DNA from: Ophiobolus disseminans
Taxonomy: Eukaryota; Ascomycota; Dothideomycetes; Pleosporales; Phaeosphaeriaceae
Direction of reading: 5' to 3'
Length of the DNA stretch: 64,000 bases
Assembly (NCBI GenBank): GCA_010093685.1
Contig: MU006228.1
Location: forward strand, 541,111-605,110
The notes below the pieces were generated by a model that saw only the letters and a list, made by a program, of their open reading frames with translations, had not been told where the DNA came from and searched no databases. The position numbers and the translations under genes are program-made. Below, in pieces: positions 32,695-43,531 of this stretch. The stretch's first letter is position 1, and each line of letters opens with the position of its first letter.

Positions 32695-35619
32695 CTAGCG
32701 CCATGGCCTATTGCGCCTACCGACAGCGCCGCTGTTGTCGTTCTTCGCCGGTCCACCGTTGGCCTGGGCATCGCGCTGTGCGCGAGGGACGAAGCGCTGC
32801 ATTTCAGGACGCTTCGGGCGAGGCACCGCCTTCTTTGATGCAGCCTCAGACTTCTTCTGCTCACGTTTGTCGGTGCTGCTGTTTGCGACGGCACTATTCG
32901 GGATGGCCTTGTCCTGCGCCTGCTCGCTGTCCTTCTTTGCCTTCTTCTGTGGTGTCATGTCTTCGCCAGCAGTGGGCCCAAGGGTGCCGCTCGAGCGCTT
33001 ACGACCACGCTGAGGTGGGTGTAGCTGTAGCTTGTCGTGCTCACGTTCGTCCATCTCCGGCTTTGGTGTCTCGCGTATCTCCACCTTCCTCGCTGGGACG
33101 ATGTGCTGCTCCTTCTTCGGTACGTCTTTCTTATCCATGAACTTAGTCGTTGGCTCAACCTTCTTCAAGACTCTTTCTGGTGCGGAAACCACCTTCTTGA
33201 CGGTGACGGTGTGCTGCCCAATCTTCGGAAGTGCCTTCTTGTCCGTGACCTTAGTTGCTGGCAAACCCTTCTTCGAAATCTTCTCTGTCGTGGGTACCGC
33301 CTTCTGGACCTTGCTCGGTGGCTCGACCTGCTTCACGATGCTCTTCGGTTGCTTGATCTCTTGAACGACGTGTTTCGGCCGCTCGCCCTGCTTCACAACG
33401 CGCTCTGGAGGCGCGACCGCCTTCACAATGTTGTTCGAGGGCTCGAACTTCTTCGCGATCTTCTTCGCTGGTTCGATCTCCTTCGCAGTCTTCTTCAGTG
33501 GCTCGGCAGCCTTCGCGATATTCTTTGGGGGCTCGACCTTCTTTGCGTTGTTCCTCGGTGGTTCGACCTCCTTTGCTATGTTCTTCGGAGGCACGATTGC
33601 CTTCACTATGCTCTTCGGTGGGTCTATGCTCTTCGCGATCTTCTTCGGTAGCTCACTGAGCTTCTGTGGTAAGCGAGACTTCACCGCCCCAGTATCATGC
33701 TCCTGCACCTGACGAGGGGCCGCGTCCCTGTCCTTCTGTGGCTGGCGAGGCGCGCTGTTCTCCTGCTTTATGGCGTTGTGCGCCTCCCGCCGGCGGTTCT
33801 CAACCTCACGTGCTGATGTGATGTCGTCGATCCTGGCTTGAACTGCATCGGCGGGGCGCTCTTTGGTCTTCGCTTGAACTTTCGCAACGAGCTGCTTGAC
33901 ATCCTTGACTCGTGCAGGGTTGCCAGTCTGAGCAGTGGCGTCAGGACGCGGTGTCGTCGGCTGTGGCAGCTTTGACGGGCGAGGGCGTGACTTCGACGGG
34001 TCTTTGGTGTCACCTACTGCCTTTGCCGGGGGCGGGGTTGGTGTAGGAGCTGCTGCTATCTTGGTGTTGTCTCTGACAGTCTTGGTGCTGGGCGCGTCCT
34101 GGGGAGTGTGCGCACGATCCCGGCCGCGATGACGGTGACTCTCGTGCTTGTCATCTTTGCGTGAAGAAAAGCGCGTGTCGTTGTCGCGGTCCCTGCTACG
34201 GCGCCGGCTGGTATCCCTCACACGGTACACCTCCTTCGAGTTCCTGCGCTTTCCGTCAGGCGACCGAGATCGAAGTGAAATGTGGCGGTTGTCCCTGCGG
34301 CCATCAGCCCGATGCGACGTCTCTACTCGCGTGATAGACGGCCTTCGGCGAGGGCGCGGAACTGGTGAGAGAGATCTTGTGTCTGTTCGAGAAGCTGCGC
34401 GCCCGCGACCCCGGCTAGGTGAACGCTGCCGTTCTCGTCGGTCGTCCTCCTGGGTTGGCCTGTCCTTGGTCTTGCTAGCGCGGCGTTTGGGCGACAATGA
34501 GCGTACGCGCTTGGATCTATGACCTTGATCCTTCTCGACAGTCTCTTCACGTGCTTTCCGCTTTTGCAACCTTGGACCAGAAGGAATGGGCACGGGTACC
34601 TTTGCTGGGTCAAACACAACAAAGCTGTCGTCGTCGTCCTCCGGCGCGTAGGCGGAGAGGAGGTCAGGTACGAAATTACCGTACCACTCTGGCCAGCCAT
34701 TGCAGTATTCTTCCTCGCTTGTCTCTTCCGATGCCTCAGGCTCTTCTGGATCCTCCCGATCAGCTGGTTCGAGGGATGGGATGGGTTGGAATGGTCCATA
34801 TAGCAGCTCACATAATGCTGGTGGAGATTGTGCGGGGGTAACCTTCTGGGGCGACACGGCACATGTAGTCTTGAGGGGCTTTGAGGTACGACGAGCTGCA
34901 GTCCGTGGCCCAGACTGATCAATTAGGTCGTCCCTGTAGAGGTTCGGTAGGAAGAGGCCCGCGATGTCTTTGTCGTTCTTCGCGTTACCCAGCGAGTCAA
35001 GTTCGACACTGAATGTGAACTGCTCCGAGTGGACCACCTTCTCTTCCTTCACTTCACCCCAGATCTTGAAGCCTTCGGCTGCAGCGGCTTTGCTGTACTT
35101 CGCTGCCCGCAGTGATGCCTTCGCCTTGGCCTTGATGATGTTCGCATTGCAGACCTGAAAGCCAAGAGTCTGGAAGCCCGTGGATACTTGTTCCGAGCCT
35201 GGTAGCTTGTCTGGAATGGGTGTCTCTTCGCTGCGCAGATAGTCGTGTACATTAGTCCCTGTTGGTCCCAAGCGTCCTAGACCGGCTACGCCAAGCTTGT
35301 GCTCCAGTTCCCATCGAGTTGGTTCGCGGCCGTACAGCTCCGCGAAGTCCCGACCGGTTGCAAGAGGCCAGGTCTGGATTCCGATACTCTGGTACATGGA
35401 CACGTGCGGCGGCCGCTTCTTCTCTGGTAGCGAGACTTCTTCTGGTGGTGAGGAAGGCGCAACCGATCCCGTGACTGCAGGCGTGCTAACATCGCGGGCG
35501 GCCTTGATGTCGACGTGACCGACGACTCCCATCTCCGGCTTGCAGGCGTCGTCAAAGTCAGCCTGGGAAGGCGTCATAGGAGAAGGAGGGAAGACAGTGT
35601 CGGTGCTGGCGTCGGGCAT
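32695..35619 (-). CDS. large basic RS-rich protein with KPPK-type repeats, unknown
   Basis: Single exon, 974 residues from the ATG at 35619 (MPDASTDTV); the frame is open further upstream but without an ATG. Residues 60-260 hold the only compact-looking part (TRWELEHKLGVAGLGRLG; a W-G-E-V-K segment). An acidic stretch with YAPEDDDDSFVVF follows, then an Arg/Ser region (about 390-540: RSLSPKRRASK, SRRRSRDRDND) as in splicing-associated proteins, then from about 665 a run of about ten 10-11-residue repeats of the form EPPKNIAK (for example PPKSIVKAIV, EPPRNNAKKV), and a Lys/Arg-rich C-terminus ending GRRNRPWR. Nuclear location is likely by composition. No enzymatic domain; function not assigned. 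Confidence 0.8.
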   Translation of the reverse strand: MPDASTDTVFPPSPMTPSQADFDDACKPEMGVVGHVDIKAARDVSTPAVTGSVAPSSPPEEVSLPEKKRPPHVSMYQSIGIQTWPLATGRDFAELYGREPTRWELEHKLGVAGLGRLGPTGTNVHDYLRSEETPIPDKLPGSEQVSTGFQTLGFQVCNANIIKAKAKASLRAAKYSKAAAAEGFKIWGEVKEEKVVHSEQFTFSVELDSLGNAKNDKDIAGLFLPNLYRDDLIDQSGPRTAARRTSKPLKTTCAVSPQKVTPAQSPPALCELLYGPFQPIPSLEPADREDPEEPEASEETSEEEYCNGWPEWYGNFVPDLLSAYAPEDDDDSFVVFDPAKVPVPIPSGPRLQKRKAREETVEKDQGHRSKRVRSLSPKRRASKTKDRPTQEDDRRERQRSPSRGRGRAASRTDTRSLSPVPRPRRRPSITRVETSHRADGRRDNRHISLRSRSPDGKRRNSKEVYRVRDTSRRRSRDRDNDTRFSSRKDDKHESHRHRGRDRAHTPQDAPSTKTVRDNTKIAAAPTPTPPPAKAVGDTKDPSKSRPRPSKLPQPTTPRPDATAQTGNPARVKDVKQLVAKVQAKTKERPADAVQARIDDITSAREVENRRREAHNAIKQENSAPRQPQKDRDAAPRQVQEHDTGAVKSRLPQKLSELPKKIAKSIDPPKSIVKAIVPPKNIAKEVEPPRNNAKKVEPPKNIAKAAEPLKKTAKEIEPAKKIAKKFEPSNNIVKAVAPPERVVKQGERPKHVVQEIKQPKSIVKQVEPPSKVQKAVPTTEKISKKGLPATKVTDKKALPKIGQHTVTVKKVVSAPERVLKKVEPTTKFMDKKDVPKKEQHIVPARKVEIRETPKPEMDEREHDKLQLHPPQRGRKRSSGTLGPTAGEDMTPQKKAKKDSEQAQDKAIPNSAVANSSTDKREQKKSEAASKKAVPRPKRPEMQRFVPRAQRDAQANGGPAKNDNSGAVGRRNRPWR
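33300..33660 (-). repeat. approximately 30-33-bp tandem repeat encoding KPPKNIAK-type units
   Basis: Degenerate units containing cttcgcgatcttcttc/ggctcgac on the plus strand; on the minus strand they encode (D/E)PPK-N/S-I-(A/V)-K with Val/Ala/Glu variation. In-frame expansion of this array would lengthen the protein without breaking it. Confidence 0.75.
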
Positions 35620-36569
35620 TATTTCGGAATTCGGTGTGTCGTGTGAGAAATTCGGATGTGTGGCGAAGTAGCCGAATGGTCGCTCGTCAAGAATATGTGG
35701 CGAATGTGTAGGTGGTTGATATATTTGTTGTCGTGGTTCTGGAAGGTTGAAGTAGATTCGAAGTTGCGTTTGGGCGATGGAGAGGCTGGGAAGGTGCAAG
35801 CGGTGAGGGGCATGTGCAAACGACCAACGTCAGTATCGGGGCAACTGCACAGTCACTGCAACCTTTCACACCTATTGTGTTATTCGCGCACAATAGCTCC
35901 GCTTCTATAAAATAAGACTATTGCGTCATCGCCGCGGAATATGTGTCGCAATTCGAAATGGCCGGTTGTTTCGCGAGGTCATCGCGCATTGTTCTCTACG
36001 GGTAGTCGCAGATGGAAAACACGATGGATGAGTTCGATTTTTCGCGTCGTTATTGTCATATATGATATATCGATCATTCCGAGTACGATGTTCTGGCTCT
36101 CGAAATGAAGGTCGTGACGTGTGGGAGAAATACAATTCGAGTTTCTTAAGCATTGTGCATACGAACTACAGTCCCATGAGCCTATCCAGAGCTCAATCCA
36201 AGGTCTATGTGCGAATATCATGCTCTTTGATTGATCTTCTTTAAAACATGGGCCCGCACTTGGAAAGCTATAGGCATGTTTTGACTGTCCCGGTGCACAA
36301 ATGTCCCTTTCACTTCCAAACGACGAATGTTCAACACCACCCACATGGGCCAAAGTCATTCCATTCCGTTTGCAAAGTATCAATAGCTTATTTGAGACTA
36401 CCCCGCCGCGCTAGTGAGCCTTTTCCTACATTGTTTTCCTACAGTCCCCAGTGCAGCTTCGAACACTTTCCACGCAGCGCCTCAACCGACACATATGCAC
36501 ACAGTTCAAAGCCATCACTCACCTAAACCACACTTCTCATACATTGTATACCCACATTGACGTACCACA
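35620..36569. other. divergent intergenic region
   Basis: About 950 bp between the RS/KPPK gene (-) and the next gene (+); presumably both promoters. No gene recognised. Confidence 0.5.
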
Positions 36570-36587
36570 ATGTGTTCACATGCCACA

Positions 36588-38048
36588 ATGTCGTTCACTG
36601 GCCGTTACGACGATAAGCAGTCCGTTCAGCGGCTCTTGCGAGACAACCCGTGCCTATCGCCACCGATGGCTATCAAGATCATGAACAACAGAATCTCGCG
36701 CCAGTCAAAACCGTCCAGTCTCCTCGATATCTGCCGAAGCAACGTTCGTCAAGTCACAGCTCACAAGCGACGCGGCATCTCGACCATCAACAATCGCGTC
36801 CCCTTTCCCCGACGTTCGGCGTCACCCTCATCGCAGCGCAAAGAGCTTCGCCTGCGTTTCCACCTAACTCAACACCTCGAGAAGCACAATTCCCGCGTCG
36901 CCGAACCCTTCAACACCTTCTTGGGCCTCGATCACGTCCTAGTGTCACATCCCGAAGCCGCCATTGCCCCGAACAAGTACACCACCTTCGGCGCCAGAGT
37001 GATGTGGTCTCCCGGCTCCAACTTCACCACCTTCTTCATCGCCTCCATGGCAGGCGGCAACCTCCTCACTACATCATCATCATCGCCATTCTCGCCGGCA
37101 GCAAAGACTAGTCCGGCGACACTCACCCCTCCCGCCTGCCTACTATACACATCTCTCGACAAGCTCGTCAACAACTTGAGAGACTTCGGATACCTCCTCA
37201 CTTGCGATGGGGAGATGCAGAACTTGATGGCAATGCTCGATGACGAGCAAAAGCCCTTCGTCGAGGCTAAAGTCGTCGAGCAGATGTCTCTTGGCATCTC
37301 AGCGCTCCTCCACAACAAAGACGCACCGTGCTTCTCAGCCAAGGAGATCTTGAAGCAAGCACAGCCCTTCATAACCGGGTGTCTTGCCTTGCGCAACGAC
37401 TTGATGAACGAGGACTGGGCGTGGGCGACCTTGGGCGGACCCGTCTACAACCTCCGTCGAGAATTGAAGACAATTCACGACATCTTCTATCCCATCATCA
37501 CCGCCCAGAATCTCTCTGCTCGGTTGGCCGCCCAGGATGTCTCTAGTCAAGCAGCTCAATCCGCCCCCACCCAAGCCACCCCTCCCATCCCCTCCCCAGA
37601 ATCCGCCTCCGAACTCGAAGTCCGCACCTTCACCGCCGCCGTCTCCCCCGCCCTCATCTCCTCAAACTCCCTGCTCCTCTCCTTCTTCGCCAACCCCTCC
37701 TTCGCCTTGCTGCTCCTCCTCTCCGCCAACACCCTCAACGAGCGTCTCGACAACTGCGTCAAAATCGTCCCATCGCACGTCGCCGTTCTGCTTCGGGCGT
37801 GCGAGCTCATCACCAAGAACGCACAGGCCGAGTGGTTCGATTGGAAGCTGGTTGCGGCTGATAAGGGCATTTTGGCTTGGTGGACGGATATGCTGAATTT
37901 GCATAAGAAGCTGGGCACGCTGGATCAGCATAAGGATGTGAAGGGGGCGTTGGGGCTTAAGGCGCAGATTTGGGAGATTGATAAGATTTTGAGGAGTGGG
38001 TGGGGTTTGGAGAGGAAGGTTAAGGCGCCGAAAGGTGTGAAGCCTTGA
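36588..38048 (+). CDS. hypothetical protein, unknown family
   Basis: Single exon. Two close in-frame ATGs exist at 36570 and 36588; the second (MSFTGRYDDKQSVQRLL) gives 486 residues, the first six more. The N-terminal 100 residues are basic and might be a targeting region. Residues about 190-320 look helical (DKLVNNLRDFGYLLTCDGE, KEILKQAQPFITGCLALRND, YNLRRELKTIHDIFYPI). A Pro/Ser linker with a Ser-Pro-rich stretch precedes a second helical block (SNSLLLSFFANPSFALLLLL; LLRACELITKNAQAEWFDW). No signal peptide or known motif. It is a long, intact frame with natural composition, so a real gene. Confidence 0.78.
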   Translation: MSFTGRYDDKQSVQRLLRDNPCLSPPMAIKIMNNRISRQSKPSSLLDICRSNVRQVTAHKRRGISTINNRVPFPRRSASPSSQRKELRLRFHLTQHLEKHNSRVAEPFNTFLGLDHVLVSHPEAAIAPNKYTTFGARVMWSPGSNFTTFFIASMAGGNLLTTSSSSPFSPAAKTSPATLTPPACLLYTSLDKLVNNLRDFGYLLTCDGEMQNLMAMLDDEQKPFVEAKVVEQMSLGISALLHNKDAPCFSAKEILKQAQPFITGCLALRNDLMNEDWAWATLGGPVYNLRRELKTIHDIFYPIITAQNLSARLAAQDVSSQAAQSAPTQATPPIPSPESASELEVRTFTAAVSPALISSNSLLLSFFANPSFALLLLLSANTLNERLDNCVKIVPSHVAVLLRACELITKNAQAEWFDWKLVAADKGILAWWTDMLNLHKKLGTLDQHKDVKGALGLKAQIWEIDKILRSGWGLERKVKAPKGVKP

Positions 38049-38611
38049 GATTTTTTTTGGGTTTGTTTTTGGGAAGGGGTTGAATGAACGTAATCCGAGG
38101 AAGCTGGCGATACTGGTTATCGCTGGTATATCAATTAAACCATGCTTTAAGATCCAATCTACTTCATTTGTGATTGTTCATAACTGACTGGAAAGCTCCA
38201 GGCACGTAGGGACACCCATTGGCGTACATGGTGAGTGCTTGAGTTGCTCTTGGATGACTTGCCCTCACGGTGGCTGGTTGGCTATTATATCGCGTCTTCC
38301 TTCAGGCGTCTCTGTGAGCAGCTATATATCAAGTTAGTAATGAGCACGAGTTGTGAATGCTGATCTGGGACTGCGCACGACAAACTCCATAAACGTCATC
38401 GCCAGAGTATCAGAAGCCCCTCAAGCTCAGTCATCGGCCTTCCCAGAACCGTAAATTCACAATGAATCCGCGCCCGCCCCACCGAAATCTTCGAGCAACG
38501 CTTTCACAGCCGCTCATGCTAGCGTGCCTGAATTGAGTCCGTGCCCACCTCGACTCCGATATAACCCCCTCGCACCTCCAGCAGTCCTCGCTTCTCACCC
38601 ATATCTACCCT
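38049..38611. other. convergent intergenic region, no gene seen
   Basis: Between a plus-strand and a minus-strand gene end; presumably 3' flanks. Confidence 0.5.
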
Positions 38612-40215
38612 TCAACTCACCGTCTCCCATAGACGTTGAGTCCGAAGAACCACCCTTGAACCTTCTGTCGCCCACATCGCGTTAACAGTCAAGTCCTGTT
38701 CCTCAGCCGCAGGTATCGTACCAGGCACTGCCAAACCCCGGGAAACGTCGGTCTTGGGCCCGACTGCGGCAGGCACTGCGGGCGTCATAATCTCCGGATC
38801 ATCTTGCGCGCGAAGCTCAAATTCGTATTCCGAAGGCACACCAGTGCTGAGGAATGGTGGTAATGATTCCACATCTTCCAAGAACGCATGTCGACTGGGA
38901 GAAGAGGGCTTACTAGCTGGTTGGTCAATAGTCGACCCCGGTTCAGCTAATCCGCGCCATCTCAGCATCGGACTTCTTGTCCGGTGCATTTGTTCCACGA
39001 CACCCTCGAATTCCGGGTCATCGTCGTCAAACTCCTCGATATCTGGTTCGACGATAAGCTCCGCGAGTCCCGGGATGCCGGACGTTCTAGCGCGGTCTCG
39101 AGCTAGGTTCCATTCTTGCTTCGCCGTTTGTAGCTCTTGTCCGAGTGCGGCGCTCGTCTTGATCCACGTTCTCCTGAAGACGTCAAAAGATAGGCCATCG
39201 CACTGTCGGGCCTCTGGGGTAGATCGTCATTTTACGTACTCGCCCTCAAGTTTCCCAAGTATGACTTGAGCTTGATGTTGGCCTCTGTGACAGCTTGGCA
39301 ACGGTCATTTAGTAGGGCAATTTCCCTCTGCAGGTACTCGTTGTCGAGTGTGGAATGGCTTTCCATGGACGCTTCGGCATCTCTGTCAACCAAGTGCAAT
39401 GACAAATCATCAACTTGATCGCCGCCTGACTTTGTTTGCTCCCTCCCCGCATGTCCTGAGTCATCCTCTTGCTGCTCGACATCTGTTGTTTGCTCGGATG
39501 AAGGAGTTGATAGATGCCCTGTTTGCTTCTTGGCTAGTCCTCTTGGCTCGACACCGTCGTCGTCGTCATCGTCGTGACCAAATAATGAAAAGTTGTTGCT
39601 GGGTTGTGGGTAATCTTGATGGCGCCTCAGAATGCCAGCGTTCATCTAAATCTCGTCCATGGCATCATCGACTCGGTTCGCATGATCCTGCCGCTCTCGC
39701 TGGGCAGTCTTTAGACGTTCACTTGAAGCTTCGTCGTCTCTCGTGGTAGCTTGGAGGTCCGCCTCCGCTCTGCATTTTCACTCGTAGAGCTTTGCTAGTC
39801 TTTTCTCTTCCATTTCGGTCGGGACATAATCCAGGTTTTCCAATTTCCGGTTTGCCTATTGAAGCAAAACATCTGCACTGTGCAGCCGGCCAGTCGCATC
39901 CTCCCGCCGCCTCTGTATCTCTTTGCGCTTGGCTTTTGACTGTTGTTCTAGATTTCGGTAATCGCTTCCCGCACAGATTGATGTCGCTATTTTGTCGGCC
40001 AGAGTCGCAGAGAGTAGCAACGTTGGAACACGTTGGTGGCCATCGAAGACGCGAATGAGTCGTACCAACTGTTTCGTATACTGTTTAGCACTATTGACAC
40101 CTTCTAGAAACCAGCTAGGGCAGAGCAAATTCTCCTTGCCTGCGGAGCGCTCCGACCCCGCCTCCGAGCTAGGCGTACTAGAGGTAGAAAATGAAGAAGT
40201 GTCGGTGTCGCCCAT
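38612..40215 (-). pseudogene. coiled-coil protein gene interrupted by three stops
   Basis: From ATG 40215 (MGDTDTSSFSTSSTPSSEAG) one frame runs to about 39236, then a 62-bp intron at 39174-39235 (GTAAAA...TTCAG) leads in phase to the C-terminal exon 39173-38612 (TWIKTSAALGQELQTAK ... RLWETVS). The product would be mostly coiled coil (SKAKRKEIQRRREDATGRL; SERLKTAQRERQDHANRV; NEYLQREIALLNDRC) with an Asp-rich patch. Three in-frame stops interrupt exon 1: TAG 39856-39858, TGA 39778-39780, TAG 39646-39648. No indel is needed. The stops fit Gln-to-TAG and Trp or Arg-to-TGA transitions. The family is unknown. Separate short genes are unlikely, because frame and coiled-coil heptads continue across each stop. 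Confidence 0.65.
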
Positions 40216-41065
40216 GTCGAGCTAGGGTTGAAGGGGCTGTGGCGAGCCTGCGTTGAGGTTGAGGGTGAGTTCTTGACCTTTAAGCACTCTACTACAAGTC
40301 GGTGAGGTCTTGATCTTGATGTACAATTCGTCATTAAACGTAAGAAGAACAACAAGTAAAATGGGTAAACAGTGCTCTTGCCATTCACAGTGCGTCACTC
40401 AATTGAACACTCGGCAAAGCTTTTCTGTCGCTTCGGCGTTTCGACACATTCGCCATGCACCGCCATCACTACCTAGGTAGTTCTACCACCGTTGTTCCTC
40501 GGCGTATCAAGGAGCAAGAACAGAAACAACTAGTTGATTATGAAGCCTACGAGCATGCGTATCCGACTTGCGCACATGTATATAGAGATACCTGAAGAGA
40601 AACAGGCTACGATGTTGAAGTATGTATCTGTATCAAGTACAAAGTCCCGGTCCGCTGCAGCTATGGGAAAGATGTCGACTGCAGGGGGGTTGGAAAAGAG
40701 CTAGAATGATGAGGCAATGGATAAGCGATATGATGGGCGACACAGTTTAAGGACGGGAATAGCGGCATGGCTGATGTAGTACCAAGCGATGTGGTTAGGG
40801 GTTTTGAGAGTGCGTGAACCTTCAAGAATTATGCGGTACTTTTAAGATTCCGAGAGGCGCTAATATCGTCGTCCTGATATACTTAAAAGTTGTGTTCTGC
40901 TAGCTCGCACCAGCAAGGCGTTGTACCGGTACGGTAGTCGAGCCCCGCAATAACAAAAAGTTCGCAAAGAGAACATTCATTCATTTCCATCATCGCGAAT
41001 CTACCCATCTCCAGCCCCTACCCATACCCATACCCAACTCTAACCACAACATCTGCCTTCCATCT
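40216..41065. other. intergenic, no gene seen
   Basis: Promoter side of the coiled-coil relic and 3' flank of the P450. Nothing else recognised. Confidence 0.5.
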
Positions 41066-42726
41066 TCATCCCTCCACCTCCGTCATCCTAACCCTCAATC
41101 CCCCCTTCGGCCTCGCCGTAATCCCACCCTGAATCTCCAACACCCAATTCTCATCCTCCAGCGCAACTTCAAACTTCCCAAACAGCGCCGCAACCAAGCA
41201 CGCAAACTCCGCTTTCGCAAAGTCTTTGCCGATGCAACTCCTCGGGCCGTGTAAGAATGTGGTAATGGCGAAGTTCGACTCCGCGCCGCCTGTATTCGCG
41301 CGTCCGGCACCGAGCCAGCGCTCAGGCTTGAAGTCGCGCGCGTCGGGGCCCCAGAGGTGCGTGGAGGTGTTTATGGCCCAGGGGCAGATGATAATTGTTG
41401 TTGAGGCGGGGATGAAGTTTCCTTGGATAGTTGTGTCGTGTGCAGCTTCGCGGATGGTGAGGGGGACGGGAGGGAAGAGGCGCAGTGCTTCGTTCAGGAC
41501 GGCGTTTAGGTACGGAAGGCAATCGATTTCAGTCGAGGTGATGGCGCCGTTCAAGTCCAGTTCTTTGCGTAGCTCCGCGCGGAGCTTGGTTTGCGCGGAG
41601 GGGTTCTTGCAAAGTAAGTATACGGCCCAGGACATTGCTGATGCGGTGGTTTCGTGGCCGGCGGCGAGGAAGGTCATGAGTTGGTTTACGAGGTCTTCGT
41701 CGGTGAAACCGCCGGATTGCATGGCTACGCTGAGGATGTCGATTTGTCCCGCCTCGCCCTTTTCGAGCTTTGCACGCTTGTCTGCGATGAGGTTGCGTGC
41801 TGTTGACTTGATAGTGTGTATCGCTTTGCCGATTTCATCGTTGCGTTTCAAGGGCAGTGCAACTACGAGCCAAAATGGAAGCATGTTGAGAAAGAGCTGT
41901 ACGAGTTGCGCGCCGCGGCCACTGGAGAAGATGGACTTGTACGTCTGGTTGAGCTCGTTTTCTGGATCGGCAAGAGCGTCAAAGTCCTGCCCACAGCCTG
42001 CTAAACCTATAATGTCGAGGGTTGCGCGAGAAGCCCATCCGCGGATCTCGATGACAGACGATGCTTCTGGGCTACTCTTGATAGTCTCGGAGATTCGGCT
42101 CGTCATCTCTTTAGATTTGTTCCAAAAGATTGGATACAGGTCCTTGACATGTCGAAACGAGAATGCCGGCATGAGGAGCTTTCTTTGGCGTTTGTGCTCA
42201 TCACCCTCTGCAAGCAGGATACCCACACCAAGCAATCTTCCCAGTCCCGTCCGTAGCCTTTCAGGCTTCACAAACTCGTAGTTGCGCTGCACCAGCACTT
42301 CAGCGAGCGCTTTCGGATTCGTGATCAGGACACGTGACTCGTTGAAAAGCCACCGGTAGTAGAGAACACCATCATTTGGTATAGTATCGATCCAGTCCCT
42401 TTGCGGCTGACCAGACGGTTCCTTGTATATCCTCTTGAACTGGCCAATAATCAGGTGATTGTTCTGTAGTCATCGTCAGCATCAGCAAGCGACCTAGCGC
42501 GACCGGATGTCCTTCGTACCGGTGGTTGCGGCAAATGACGCAACGGACTGAAGAACAGCGGGAAGACAATGATCTGCCATCCCAACTGCGCAAATTGTTG
42601 TATGGAGAAGAGGGTCGTGATATTCCAGAAATAACTCCGAAAGAGTGTAGCCTGTGGCGCGTAGCGAGCACTGAAGAATGTGATGGCGAAGGCAGAGAGA
42701 AGGAATGCGCGTTTGGGAATCGCCAT
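41066..42726 (-). CDS. cytochrome P450 monooxygenase
   Basis: Exons 42726-42520 and 42463-41066, 534 residues. The 56-bp intron (GTACGA...GACTACAG) is phase 0 and joins LRHLPQPP to NNHLIIGQFKRIYKEPSG, the usual position of the Pro-rich hinge. The N-terminus (MAIPKRAFLLSAFAITFFSA, then a second hydrophobic stretch) is an ER anchor. Motifs: I-helix AGHETTAS near 336, ExxR in NEALRLFPP near 393, PERW, and the heme loop FLHGPRSCIGKDFAKAE with the Cys ligand near 476. The length is typical. It resembles fungal P450s linked to secondary or fatty-acid metabolism, but the substrate cannot be inferred, and no biosynthetic backbone gene lies nearby. Confidence 0.93.
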
Positions 42727-43531
42727 TGTGGCGGTTACGTTCAGCTTTCGCTTTCTATGCAGAGCGCAAGACAACGAGCAACGAAAGGGTGTAGGTTAGA
42801 AGGAGGATGTAGGCTGAACAGAGGATTCGCAGCGTCTTATCACAATCGACGCCTTTCCACACGCATCTCGTTTCAAGCCTCGCGTGCGTTCACGAAGCCG
42901 CCCTAGTAGGAGTCCGTGCGTCGTCGATCGGGACACGGCGCGATTGTTCTTGCCGTACCCTCTTCATCCTGCGCTTCTGAATACGACAACGTTAATGGTT
43001 GCTCCGAACGTCTCACAGAAGATTCGTCCGCCCACTTCGCGCATACGGCACCTACAATAGGCCTCAGATCCGGACGTGCAGTTTCCCCCGCATCTGCTCA
43101 TCACGAGTTGAACAGCGTTCAGCTCATGTTACGCTAGCTCGACTAAGATCTTCCATTTAGATCCTACGACGATACATTCATGCGTGCACTTCTGGTAATG
43201 ACAGTTTTTGTCTTTCAACATGAAGGGGAATAGTAGGAACATCTTGCATTCGGAATAGCATTTTGAGACAAACAACCTCCTGCGCCTATGCATAAAGAAT
43301 AACGTATCAGCGCTCCTCCTCAAATGCCTACAGGAGACATTCCATTACAATCATCAGTCTGGTTAACATATATGAGCCCGTACTCATAAAAGACGACATC
43401 TACCGCTTGGTCGGCCTGTGACGTGTAAATATGGCTGAAATGTAGATGGGCTGAAGCCTGTGAGAAAGATGACGAAACTGGAATCACTCGTCACATCATA
43501 CCACGCCGGTCTAGTATTCCTATCGTAAGCT
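42727..43531. other. intergenic, no gene seen
   Basis: P450 promoter and 3' flank of the ABC transporter gene. No coding feature supported. Confidence 0.5.

Noticed and set aside
33037..33651. 204-codon plus-strand frame rich in Leu
   Set aside because: Mirror of the KPPK repeat tract on the other strand; composition is explained by the repeats.
35620..35799. 60-residue N-terminal extension of the RS/KPPK protein
   Set aside because: Its first codon is TTG and there is no ATG before 35619.
41226..42281. 351-codon plus-strand open frame opposite the P450
   Set aside because: It lies antisense to the conserved P450 exon 2 and has no domain character.
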